From contig NZ_CP046566.1 of NCBI RefSeq assembly GCF_009740285.1, forward strand, positions 3,820,658 to 3,884,657: a DNA stretch of 64,000 nucleotides, in the 5' to 3' direction. The position numbers and the translations under genes were made by a program. Origin of the DNA: Phnomibacter ginsenosidimutans. GTDB lineage: Bacteria; Bacteroidota; Bacteroidia; Chitinophagales; Chitinophagaceae. The stretch's first letter is position 1; each line of letters begins with the position of its first letter. Below the pieces are notes generated by a model that had not been told where the DNA came from, did not search any database, and saw only the letters and a program-made list of their open reading frames with translations. Positions 46,830 through 53,823 of this stretch are shown piece after piece.

Positions 46830-47438
46830 ATGAAAAAGCGTCTGTTTTTGTTGCTGTTTTGCCTCAACCTCATTCCACTCTACATGCTGGCACAATTAAA
46901 AGGCTGGAAGCCCGGCGGCATTGCCGAAGCCGGTTTTGTAGCCGGAACTGCCGAACCATCTTTTGACTGGCGTACGCAGTTTACGATGAGCAAAAAAATG
47001 TGGTCGCTGGGTGTAGGTGCCGGCGTGGATGATTACAAATTCAGATCGGTACCGGTAGTGCTGCAGGGGCGGCGGTATTTTGGCCAGCGAAAGCTCAAAC
47101 TCTTTGCCTTGGCCAGCGGTGGCCTCAACATTGTAACCGACAAATCGGAACCTCAAACCAATTGGTGGTGGACGTGGAGCTCATTCCGTAGTAGCATTAT
47201 GCCTTCTCCTATCATCAACCATTATCAAAACGGCTACTATGCCGAGCTGGGCACGGGCATTGCCTTTTTGTCGAAAAAGCAGCATGGTTTTACGCTCGGC
47301 CTCAGCTGGAGCCGCAAAACCACCACCGAGTGGTACGAAACCGAAGCGACTATGACCAGCAACCCCACCGATATGGACCGCACCACCAACCGCTACCAGC
47401 TCAACCGCATGGTGCTGCGCCTCGGCTACAAATGGTAG
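46830..47438 (+). CDS. small outer-membrane beta-barrel protein
   Basis: The 202-residue protein has a signal peptide (LFLLLFCLNLIPLYMLAQ). The mature part consists of amphipathic strands: GIAEAGFVAGTAEPSFDW, MWSLGVGAGVDDYKFRSV, LKLFALASGGLNIV, NGYYAELGTGIAFL and HGFTLGLSWSRKTTTEWY. It ends NRMVLRLGYKW, with the aromatic C-terminal residue of outer-membrane barrels. It lies 32 bases after the LVIVD lipoprotein, so they are likely co-transcribed and may form one surface complex. Confidence 0.75.
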   Translation: MKKRLFLLLFCLNLIPLYMLAQLKGWKPGGIAEAGFVAGTAEPSFDWRTQFTMSKKMWSLGVGAGVDDYKFRSVPVVLQGRRYFGQRKLKLFALASGGLNIVTDKSEPQTNWWWTWSSFRSSIMPSPIINHYQNGYYAELGTGIAFLSKKQHGFTLGLSWSRKTTTEWYETEATMTSNPTDMDRTTNRYQLNRMVLRLGYKW

Positions 47439-47445
47439 GGGCAAA

Positions 47446-47492
47446 ATCCCCGATTGCCCCGAAATGTTTACATTAGAAAAAAAATCGGGGAT
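47446..47492. promoter_or_regulatory. inverted repeat overlapping the parA-like start
   Basis: ATCCCCGATT (47446-47455) and AATCGGGGAT (47483-47492) are exact complements 27 bases apart. The right arm touches the ATG at 47493. It may be an operator or an RNA hairpin covering the start. Confidence 0.5.
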
Positions 47493-48236
47493 ATGACAAC
47501 CATTGCTTTGTACAACATTAAAGGCGGTGTAGGAAAAACAGCCGGCTGTGTCAATCTGGCTTATCTGGCCGCCGAAGAAGGAAAAAAAGTACTCATCTGG
47601 GATCTCGACCCGCAGGGTTCCGCATCTTTTTATTTTAGTGTAGAAGCAAAGCTCAAAGGCGGCATTAAAAAACTGCTGACCGGCGAAAGCCAGTTGGATG
47701 CCAGCATTCAAGCTACCGAGTTTGAAAATCTGTGGATGCTGCCCGCCGATTTTGGCAACCGTCACCTCGATGTGCTGGTGGACAGCACCAAGCAATCGAA
47801 GAAAAAATTCAAGAGCCTTGTAGGTTCTCTGCAGGGCGAATTTGATTACCTGTTTATTGATTGTCCTCCGGGCATTGGCCCACTTAGCGAAGCCATTTTT
47901 GCTGCGGCCGACTATGTGGTGTTGCCCACCATTCCTACCACGCTCAGCATTCGTACCTACGAAATGGCGCAGCAGTTTTTCGAAGAAAACCAGCTCGACC
48001 CCAGCAGGCTCATTGCCTTCTTCAGCATGGTAGACATTCGTAAAAACCTGCACAACGAAGTGATTGGCAAATACTACAAGCACAAACAGTTTTTGCGCAA
48101 CTACGTGCCCTACCTGAGCACGGTAGAAAAAATGGGCAGCAAGCTGGCACCGGTGGCGTGGTTTGCCCCCAGCAGCTACGCCGCACAATGCTTCAGAGAA
48201 GTGTGGAAAGAACTGAAAAAGAAAACCAGTGCCTGA
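47493..48236 (+). CDS. ParA/Soj-like ATPase (orphan)
   Basis: The 247-residue protein has the deviant Walker A of ParA (YNIKGGVGKTAGCVNLAYLA), Walker B-like WDLDPQGSASFYF and FDYLFIDCPPGIGPLSEA, and VVLPTIPTTLSIRTYEMA. There is no ParB, no helix-turn-helix domain and no parS-like site nearby, so it is not a normal chromosome or plasmid partition pair. Orphan ParA proteins place cargo such as chemotaxis arrays, carboxysomes or capsule machinery. Here the cargo is unknown. The esterase gene that follows has no obvious link to it. Confidence 0.88.
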   Translation: MTTIALYNIKGGVGKTAGCVNLAYLAAEEGKKVLIWDLDPQGSASFYFSVEAKLKGGIKKLLTGESQLDASIQATEFENLWMLPADFGNRHLDVLVDSTKQSKKKFKSLVGSLQGEFDYLFIDCPPGIGPLSEAIFAAADYVVLPTIPTTLSIRTYEMAQQFFEENQLDPSRLIAFFSMVDIRKNLHNEVIGKYYKHKQFLRNYVPYLSTVEKMGSKLAPVAWFAPSSYAAQCFREVWKELKKKTSA

Positions 48237-48289
48237 TAGTTGCATCACATCTTTTATTCAACGCTTTTACTATCACCTTTTACAGTTTT

Positions 48290-49021
48290 ATGCAAAGAGA
48301 AATAACCAGCTGGTACAGCCCTGCCCTTGGCGAAGACATGCCCATTGTAACGTACGGACATTATGGCTTTGCCCTGCTGCTGGTGCCCACGGCCGGCGCC
48401 GATTTTTTGGAGTACGAACGTTTTCAGCTCACCGATGATTTGGCACCGTTTGTTGACAGTGGCAAGGTGAAAGTGTTCAGCGTAAACAGCATGAACAAAC
48501 AAAGCTGGATGAACAAGAGCATGGAAGGGGCACACAAAGCCATCCGCCACAACCAATGGAATGAATACATTTTTAATGAAGTGGTGCCGTTTATTAAAAC
48601 GCATACTTCGCCCGATACACCCATCATTGTGTGTGGCGCTTCTTTTGGTTCGCTGCACAGCATGAACCTGTTTTTGAAACGCCCTGATGTATTCAGCGGT
48701 GTTATTGCCATGAGTGGAGTGTACAACTTGATGGAATACACCGACGGCTACTACGACGAGCAGGTATACTTCAACAGCCCGGCTCATTACCTACCCAACC
48801 TCAACGATCCCTGGTACCTCGATCAGATTCGCAAGAGCCATCACATTCATATGTTTAGTGGCGAAGGCCCTTACGAAGCACCGTGGGCAGCCCGTGAGTT
48901 TGCCGATGTGCTGTACAACAAAGGCATCACCTACGACCTCAACATTTGGGGCCCCGAATGGAAACACGACTGGCCCACCTGGCGGGCAGCATTGCCGTAT
49001 TTTTTGGGGAATAAGTTTTGA
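48290..49021 (+). CDS. esterase/alpha-beta hydrolase family protein
   Basis: The 243-residue cytoplasmic protein has the nucleophile elbow GASFGSLHSMNLF (GxSxG), preceded by VVPFIKTHTSPDTPIIVCG, and a C-terminal His in WKHDWPTWRAALPYF. It matches the putative-esterase family with FSGVIAMSGVYNL and the Tyr-rich YTDGYYDEQVYFNSP. Substrate unknown. The ATG at 48290 (MQREITSWYSPALGED) is preferred over the far upstream 48158, which lies inside the parA-like gene. Confidence 0.85.
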   Translation: MQREITSWYSPALGEDMPIVTYGHYGFALLLVPTAGADFLEYERFQLTDDLAPFVDSGKVKVFSVNSMNKQSWMNKSMEGAHKAIRHNQWNEYIFNEVVPFIKTHTSPDTPIIVCGASFGSLHSMNLFLKRPDVFSGVIAMSGVYNLMEYTDGYYDEQVYFNSPAHYLPNLNDPWYLDQIRKSHHIHMFSGEGPYEAPWAAREFADVLYNKGITYDLNIWGPEWKHDWPTWRAALPYFLGNKF

Positions 49022-49027
49022 TTTGGT

Positions 49028-49145
49028 TAAGAGGTTGACTAGTTAATTGGTTGATTAGTTGACGAGTGGGTAAACTCAGTGCCGATTTCAAATTGGTAAA
49101 CTCTAGAACAATGGAACTTGTGAACACGTGAACTTGTAAACTCGT
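49028..49145. repeat. degenerate short-word repeat tract before gmk
   Basis: The segment has the words GTTGACTAGTTAATTGGTTGATTAGTTGAC and then GAACTTGTGAACACGTG plus AACTTGTAAACTCGTCAAC. Similar tracts occur at about 45340-45390 and 59570-59600. No gene is visible in it. Confidence 0.5.
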
Positions 49146-49168
49146 CAACTCCAAACCTGCTCCCCCGC

Positions 49169-49176
49169 TATATTTG
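49169..49176 (+). promoter_or_regulatory. -7 box of gmk
   Basis: TATATTTG is an exact match to TAnnTTTG and ends 7 bases before the gmk ATG. The -33 element is not clear. Confidence 0.6.
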
Positions 49177-49183
49177 CGGCATC

Positions 49184-49756
49184 ATGAGTAGTCAGGGCAA
49201 AATCATCATCATTACAGCACCCAGTGGTGCGGGCAAAACCAGCATCACCCAATACTTGTTGGAGCAGTTTCCAACGCTCACCTTTAGCATTAGTGCTGCT
49301 ACCCGTCAGCCCCGTGGTGCAGAAGTGCATGGCAAAGACTACTACTTTATTAGCGAAGCCGACTTCAAGCAAAAAATACAGGCCAACGAATTTCTGGAAT
49401 GGGAAATGGTGTACGAAGGCAAATACTACGGCACCCTCAAATCAGAAATGACCCGCATATGGAGTGAAGGCAAAACACCGGTGCTCGATATTGATGTAAA
49501 AGGCGCCATTCATGTGCAACAGCAATATCCCGGTCAGTGTTTCAGTATGTTCATTCAGGCACCTTCGGTAGATGCGCTGCGGCAGCGACTGGAAAGCCGC
49601 GGCACGGAAACACCGGAAAGCCTGCATACCCGCCTCAGCAAAGCCGAATACGAAATGAGTTTTCGTCACAAGTTTGATACCGTGATTGTAAACGATGTAT
49701 TGGCTGATGCCCGCCAGCAAGCGGCGCAGCAAGTTGCTGCATTTCTGGCAAAATAG
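49184..49756 (+). CDS. gmk: guanylate kinase
   Basis: Gmk phosphorylates GMP to GDP with ATP. The 190-residue protein has the P-loop IIITAPSGAGKTSITQYLL, the GMP-binding FSISAATRQPRGAEVHGKDY, FLEWEMVYEGKYYGTLKS, VLDIDVKGAIHVQQQYP and the lid region SRGTETPESLHTRLSKAEYE. Length is typical. The ATG at 49184 (MSSQGK) sits right behind the promoter box. Intact, and probably the first gene of a transcript that may continue toward the NfeD-like gene. Confidence 0.97.
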   Translation: MSSQGKIIIITAPSGAGKTSITQYLLEQFPTLTFSISAATRQPRGAEVHGKDYYFISEADFKQKIQANEFLEWEMVYEGKYYGTLKSEMTRIWSEGKTPVLDIDVKGAIHVQQQYPGQCFSMFIQAPSVDALRQRLESRGTETPESLHTRLSKAEYEMSFRHKFDTVIVNDVLADARQQAAQQVAAFLAK

Positions 49757-49826
49757 TTTTCTCTATTACATTATCGTAAACGGAGTTATGCTACGCCTCT
49801 CCTTTCAGCCAAACGGCTATTTTGTG

Positions 49827-49834
49827 TATATTTG
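49827..49834 (+). promoter_or_regulatory. -7 box of the NfeD-like/flotillin operon
   Basis: TATATTTG is an exact match to TAnnTTTG. It ends 5 bases before the ATG at 49840, so either the transcript is leaderless or the true start is the ATG at 49855. Confidence 0.6.
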
Positions 49835-49839
49835 GTTCT

Positions 49840-50403
49840 ATGGATTTTAGCAACATGGAGCTGATGCTCAAAGTATTTTGGGTAGTGGCTATTTTAGCCA
49901 GCCTTGTCTTTTTGGTGCAAACCATCATGACGTTTACCGGCACCGATGCCAGCGATGGACTCTCCGCCGATTTTGACGGCAGCCTCGATGGTGGCGATGC
50001 GCCATTTCAACTCTTCAGTCTGCGCAACCTCACCAACTTTTTGTTGGGCTTTGGCTGGATGGGCGTAACGGGTTATCAAAGCTTTAGCAACAAATCTTTG
50101 CTGGTGGCAGTAGCGGCAGCCGTGGGCATTGTGTTTGTGTTGCTGTTTTTCGCCATCATTCGGCAGGTACAAAAACTGGCCGAAGACAATTCGTTCAACA
50201 TCCAAAAAGTGCTGGGTAAAACCGGCGAAGTATACCTCAGCATTCCTGCACAAAACATGGGCAAGGGAAAAGTACAAATCAGCGTCAATGGTTCGGTACA
50301 CGAACTCGACGCCATTACGCAGGGCGAAAAAATTGACTCCGGCGCCATGGTTAAAGTCACCGATATCATGGGCAATAACCTGCTTGTAGTTACGAAATTA
50401 TAA
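49840..50403 (+). CDS. NfeD/YuaF-like membrane protein with C-terminal OB-fold
   Basis: The 187-residue protein has two or three membrane segments (LKVFWVVAILASLVFLVQTIM, FLLGFGWMGVTG and LLVAVAAAVGIVFVLLFFAII) and a C-terminal 70-residue soluble part (VLGKTGEVYLSIPAQNMGKG, KVQISVNGSVHELDAI, MVKVTDIMGNNLLVVTK) of the OB-fold type found in NfeD and YuaF. These proteins work with flotillins in membrane microdomains. The flotillin gene begins 13 bases later. The alternative start at 49855 removes five residues and fits the promoter position better. Confidence 0.85.
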   Translation: MDFSNMELMLKVFWVVAILASLVFLVQTIMTFTGTDASDGLSADFDGSLDGGDAPFQLFSLRNLTNFLLGFGWMGVTGYQSFSNKSLLVAVAAAVGIVFVLLFFAIIRQVQKLAEDNSFNIQKVLGKTGEVYLSIPAQNMGKGKVQISVNGSVHELDAITQGEKIDSGAMVKVTDIMGNNLLVVTKL

Positions 50404-50416
50404 ACCGCACATACCT

Positions 50417-51931
50417 ATGACACCAGTTTACATGATTGCAATACTCGTAGTAGTTGCATTCATCACCATCTCTGCCATTATCTCCCGTTACAAACGTTGC
50501 CCGAGTGATAAAATTCTCGTGGTATATGGCCGCACCGGCGGCAGCTCTGCCAAGTGTATACATGGTGGCGGCGCTTTCATATGGCCTGTCATTCAAGACT
50601 ATGCTTACCTCGATCTGAAACCCATTTCTATTGAAGCCAATTTGACCAATGCACTCAGCCGGCAAAACATCCGGGTGGATGTGCCTTGTCGTTTTACCAT
50701 TGCTATTTCTACCGAGCCCGATAGCATGAACAATGCTGCAGAACGCTTGCTGGGCCTCAGTCCTGAGCAAATTCAGGAGCTGTCGAAAGATATTTTGTTT
50801 GGTCAGTTGCGCCTGGTGATTGCTACCATGACCATTGAAGAAATCAACAGCGACCGCGACAAGTTTCTCGACAACATTTCTAAAAACGTTGATACCGAAC
50901 TCAAGAAAATTGGCTTGAAACTGATCAACGTAAACGTAACCGATATCAAAGACGAATCGGGCTACATTGAAGCCTTGGGTAAAGAGGCTGCCGCCAAAGC
51001 CATCAATGAAGCAAAAATCAGTGTAGCAGAACAAGAAAAGATTGGTGAAACCGGTAAGGCCCTCGCCGACCGTGAAAGAGATACGCAGATTGCAGAAACA
51101 CACCGCGACCGTGATGTAAAAATTGCCATCACCCAAAAGGATAAAGAAATCAGTATTGCTTCTGCAGTAAAAGATGAAGCCATTGGTAAAGCCGAAGCGG
51201 CCAGAGATACCCGGGTAAAAACTTCGGAAGCAAACGCTGTTGCCATCAAAGGTGAAAACGAAGCCAAGATAGCCATCGCCAACTCCGAAGCATTGCGCCG
51301 CGAAAAAGAAGCGGAGTCTTTGCGCATTGCCATCACGGCCGAAAAAGTACAGCAAGCCAAGGCTTTGGAAGAAGCATACCTGGCTGAACAAAAAGCAGAA
51401 TTGGCCCGTTCGGAAAGAGAACGATCTACGCAAATTGCCAACATTGTTATTCCTGCAGAAATTGCCAAGCAACGTGCCATTATAGAAGCTCAAGCCGAAG
51501 CCGAACGCATCCGTGAAAAAGCGAAAGGCGAAGCCGATGCCATTTTTGCGAAAATGGAAGCTGAGGCAAAAGGTTTGCTGGAAATTTTGACCAAGCAGGC
51601 CGATGGATACAACCAGGTAGTGCAAGCCGCCGGTGGCGATCCTACAAAAGCCTTCCAGTTGTTGCTCATTGAAAAACTGCCTGAATTGGTAAAAACACAG
51701 GTAGAAGCCGTGAAGAACATTAAGATTGATAAAATAACGGTTTGGGACAGTGGCAACAGCAGCGAAAACGGTCAGTCATCCACTGCCAACTTTGTTTCGG
51801 GTATGATGAAAACCGTGCCACCACTCAACGACCTGTTCAACATGGCCGGCCTCAACCTGCCTACTTACCTGAAAGGTGATGCACCCAAAGAACCACCTAC
51901 TGACAGCAAACAAATCATTGAAGAAAACTAA
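50417..51931 (+). CDS. flotillin-family protein (FloT/YqiK-like)
   Basis: The 504-residue protein has a short N-terminal hydrophobic helix (MIAILVVVAFITISAI), then the SPFH/PHB domain (KILVVYGRTGGSSAKCIHGG, AFIWPVIQDYAYLDLKPISI, LTNALSRQNIRVDVPCRFTI) and a very long charged coiled coil rich in Glu-Ala repeats (about residues 190-390: EAKISVAEQEKIG, IAITQKDKEISIAS). The C-terminus (QAAGGDPTKAFQLLLIEKLP) matches FloT. It oligomerises on the inner face of the membrane and forms ordered domains. With the NfeD-like protein it forms a conserved two-gene operon. Intact. Confidence 0.93.
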   Translation: MTPVYMIAILVVVAFITISAIISRYKRCPSDKILVVYGRTGGSSAKCIHGGGAFIWPVIQDYAYLDLKPISIEANLTNALSRQNIRVDVPCRFTIAISTEPDSMNNAAERLLGLSPEQIQELSKDILFGQLRLVIATMTIEEINSDRDKFLDNISKNVDTELKKIGLKLINVNVTDIKDESGYIEALGKEAAAKAINEAKISVAEQEKIGETGKALADRERDTQIAETHRDRDVKIAITQKDKEISIASAVKDEAIGKAEAARDTRVKTSEANAVAIKGENEAKIAIANSEALRREKEAESLRIAITAEKVQQAKALEEAYLAEQKAELARSERERSTQIANIVIPAEIAKQRAIIEAQAEAERIREKAKGEADAIFAKMEAEAKGLLEILTKQADGYNQVVQAAGGDPTKAFQLLLIEKLPELVKTQVEAVKNIKIDKITVWDSGNSSENGQSSTANFVSGMMKTVPPLNDLFNMAGLNLPTYLKGDAPKEPPTDSKQIIEEN

Positions 51932-51938
51932 ATGAACA

Positions 51939-51970
51939 AAGCGATGCCCACCAAGCATCGCTTTTCTTTT
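51939..51970 (+). terminator. flotillin operon terminator
   Basis: AAGCGATGC (51939-51947) pairs with GCATCGCTT (51955-51963) around a 7-base loop; TTCTTTT follows. The convergent RES gene ends 11 bases later. Confidence 0.8.
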
Positions 51971-51980
51971 GCAGTAATCA

Positions 51981-52442
51981 TTACACATGTGCCAGCAATC
52001 GGCTATCCATGGCAAACAATGCCGATGGCTGAGATTCCACTTTCTTAAAAAGCGGTGATAGCGGATTGAGTACCACATTGTGTTCGCCCGGCACTATCAC
52101 CGATGGTACAATGAACCCTGCATAGGCAGTGTCTTCCAGTATTTGCTGGCCCAGCCATTGTGTGTAAGCAAAATCATTTTCCCAACCCTTGGTCAAACGG
52201 GCCGTATCCACTTTGTACAATTGAGCAGCAGCAGGAATAGCAAAGCTTCTGGTGGCCAATTGCAGCATGTCGTTGCGGCCCTGTGCATGCACAAATTTTT
52301 CCAGTACCGCCAGCGACAAATGTTCGCTACAATACAAACAGGCTATCCCGACAGGATTCCAGCGGCCCCCAAATTTTTTGGCACCAATACCTTCGGTATC
52401 ATCAATAAAAGCAACGTGACCAATACGGTGAACAAGCATCAT
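51981..52442 (-). CDS. RES-domain toxin
   Basis: The 153-residue protein has the RES fold signature: Arg6 in VHRIGH, FGGRWNPVGIACLYCSEHLS with Arg, Trp, Tyr and Ser-Glu, LAVLEKFVHA, and PSVIVPGEHNVVLNPLSPLF. Known relatives (ParT, MbcT) are ADP-ribosylating or NAD+-degrading toxins. The upstream part of the open frame is not RES-like; the ATG at 52442 overlaps the antitoxin stop by four bases (ATGA), so translation is coupled. The protein is complete and likely active. It ends DSRLLAHV. Confidence 0.93.
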   Translation of the reverse strand: MMLVHRIGHVAFIDDTEGIGAKKFGGRWNPVGIACLYCSEHLSLAVLEKFVHAQGRNDMLQLATRSFAIPAAAQLYKVDTARLTKGWENDFAYTQWLGQQILEDTAYAGFIVPSVIVPGEHNVVLNPLSPLFKKVESQPSALFAMDSRLLAHV

Positions 52443-52873
52443 ATGTATACGCCGTAGGCCATACGGCCCAGCTCTTGCTGCAGTAAGCCAACGCCCGTGA
52501 TGGTTTGTAAAGATTGAAAACTCAACTCCTGACCCAGCACCTGCTTGGTTTTGCGCAGCCAATCAGTAAAAGATGCTGTGCTGTCAAAAATTTGCAGGCC
52601 AGTTTCGGTGAGGCGCTTGAGCTGATGCAGCAACTCAGCCTGAAAACCGGTAAACGGCTTGCCATCTTTGAGGTATCGCTGCAGGGTACGATCGCTGATG
52701 TGCAAAATAGCCGCCCACTCTGCCTGCGTAAATTGCAACACATGCTGGAGCTTATCATAAGCAACCGGCGAAAAAACATCGGTACTTACCTGATACAGTA
52801 CCTCGGGCTCTTGCATCAGGTTGCTAATGGCCTGTGCCTTTTTTTGACCGTATTGAATGGGCTTTTTCTTCAT
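52439..52873 (-). CDS. Xre/MbcA/ParS-type antitoxin of the RES toxin
   Basis: The 144-residue protein has a central Xre-like helix-turn-helix (TQAEWAAILHISDRTLQRYL) and a C-terminal DUF2384 toxin-binding domain (FTDWLRKTKQVLGQELSF, ITGVGLLQQELGRMAYGVYI). The N-terminal 45 residues are specific. It neutralises the RES toxin encoded next and probably represses the operon. Its gene comes first, as usual. An inverted repeat lies just upstream of its start (52882-52903). Confidence 0.92.
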   Translation of the reverse strand: MKKKPIQYGQKKAQAISNLMQEPEVLYQVSTDVFSPVAYDKLQHVLQFTQAEWAAILHISDRTLQRYLKDGKPFTGFQAELLHQLKRLTETGLQIFDSTASFTDWLRKTKQVLGQELSFQSLQTITGVGLLQQELGRMAYGVYI

Positions 52874-52881
52874 CCTGTCAT

Positions 52882-52903
52882 TTGTCGCACTAATTTACGA
52901 CAA
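52882..52903. promoter_or_regulatory. probable operator of the Xre-RES operon
   Basis: TTGTCG (52882-52887) and CGACAA (52898-52903) form an inverted repeat with a 10-base AT-rich spacer, 9 bases upstream of the antitoxin ATG. This is where an autorepressor would bind. Confidence 0.5.
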
Positions 52904-52973
52904 TTTTCCATACTTTCATCTCCTTTACTTCCTTTTTTATTCCTTCCTTAGCATCTTTTAAAACTTGTTTGCC

Positions 52974-53801
52974 ATGTTGTTTCAAAATAAAACTGTGTTT
53001 ATCACCGGTGCCAGCCGTGGCATTGGTAAGGCCATCGCCCTCAAACTGGCTGCGGATGGCGCCAATATTGTGGTGGCTTCTAAAAGTGTAACCGAAGACC
53101 CAAGACTGGGTGGTACAATCTTCAGCGCTGCCGAAGAAATAGAACAGGCCGGTGGCAAAGCCCTGCCCATTCAACTCGACATCCGCGATGAAGCGGCCAG
53201 CCAGCAAGCCATAGCAAAAGCAGCCGAACATTTTGGCGGTATTGATATCCTCATCAACAATGCCAGTGCCATTAACCTGTTGCCAACTGAAAAAACGGAA
53301 CCCAAGCGTTACGATTTGATGCATGATATCAATGTACGTGGCACTTTCTTCTTGTGTCAGTCGGCCATTCCTTTTCTCAAGAAAAGCACCAATGCACATA
53401 TCCTCAATTTGAGTCCGCCCATAAATATGGAGGCCAAATGGTTTGCCAAGCACCTGTCGTACACCATGAGCAAATACAACATGAGCATGATTGCTTTTGG
53501 CCTGAGTGCCGAGCTCAAACAATACCGCATTGCTGCCAATACATTATGGCCTAAAACAACCATTGCTACGGCTGCCGTCAACAACTTGTTAGGTGGCGAA
53601 ATGCTCATGAACATGAGCCGCACTCCGCAAATTGTGGCCGATGCCGCATGGCACATTTTGCAGCAACCGTCCGATAAATGCACAGGCAATTTCTTTATAG
53701 ATGAAGAAGTATTGCAATCGCATGGCATTACAGATTTGAGCGGCTATGCACATGTGCCGGGCAATACCAACTTCTACCCCGATTTATTTATCGACGCCTA
53801 A
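52974..53801 (+). CDS. short-chain dehydrogenase/reductase (HSDL2-like)
   Basis: The 275-residue protein has the NAD(P) loop VFITGASRGIGKAIALKLA, IDILINNASAINLLPTEKT, and YTMSKYNMSMIAFGL with the catalytic Tyr and Lys; the region of the catalytic Ser reads HILNLSPPINME. The longer loop around VTEDPRLGGTIFSAAEEIEQ and the end TGNFFIDEEVLQSHGITDLS are typical of the HSDL2/SDR subgroup. Substrate unknown. The ATG at 52974 (MLFQNKTVFITG) is preferred to the TTG at 52965. It runs divergently from the toxin-antitoxin operon. Confidence 0.9.
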   Translation: MLFQNKTVFITGASRGIGKAIALKLAADGANIVVASKSVTEDPRLGGTIFSAAEEIEQAGGKALPIQLDIRDEAASQQAIAKAAEHFGGIDILINNASAINLLPTEKTEPKRYDLMHDINVRGTFFLCQSAIPFLKKSTNAHILNLSPPINMEAKWFAKHLSYTMSKYNMSMIAFGLSAELKQYRIAANTLWPKTTIATAAVNNLLGGEMLMNMSRTPQIVADAAWHILQQPSDKCTGNFFIDEEVLQSHGITDLSGYAHVPGNTNFYPDLFIDA

Positions 53802-53823
53802 CCAATAACACGTACTGATATTT

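Noticed and set aside
47493-48236. Plasmid or chromosome partition locus
   Set aside because: No ParB, parS, replication gene or origin feature is near; it is better called an orphan ParA-like ATPase.
47181-48248. 355-codon minus-strand frame opposite the ParA-like gene
   Set aside because: No motif, and the plus strand carries a full set of ParA motifs.
49028-49145. Possible CRISPR array or regulatory tandem repeat
   Set aside because: Words are short, degenerate and not separated by unique spacers of constant length.
50390-51625. 411-codon minus-strand frame opposite the flotillin gene
   Set aside because: Phe/Gly-rich translation is the reverse of the Glu/Lys coiled coil; the flotillin frame is clearly real.
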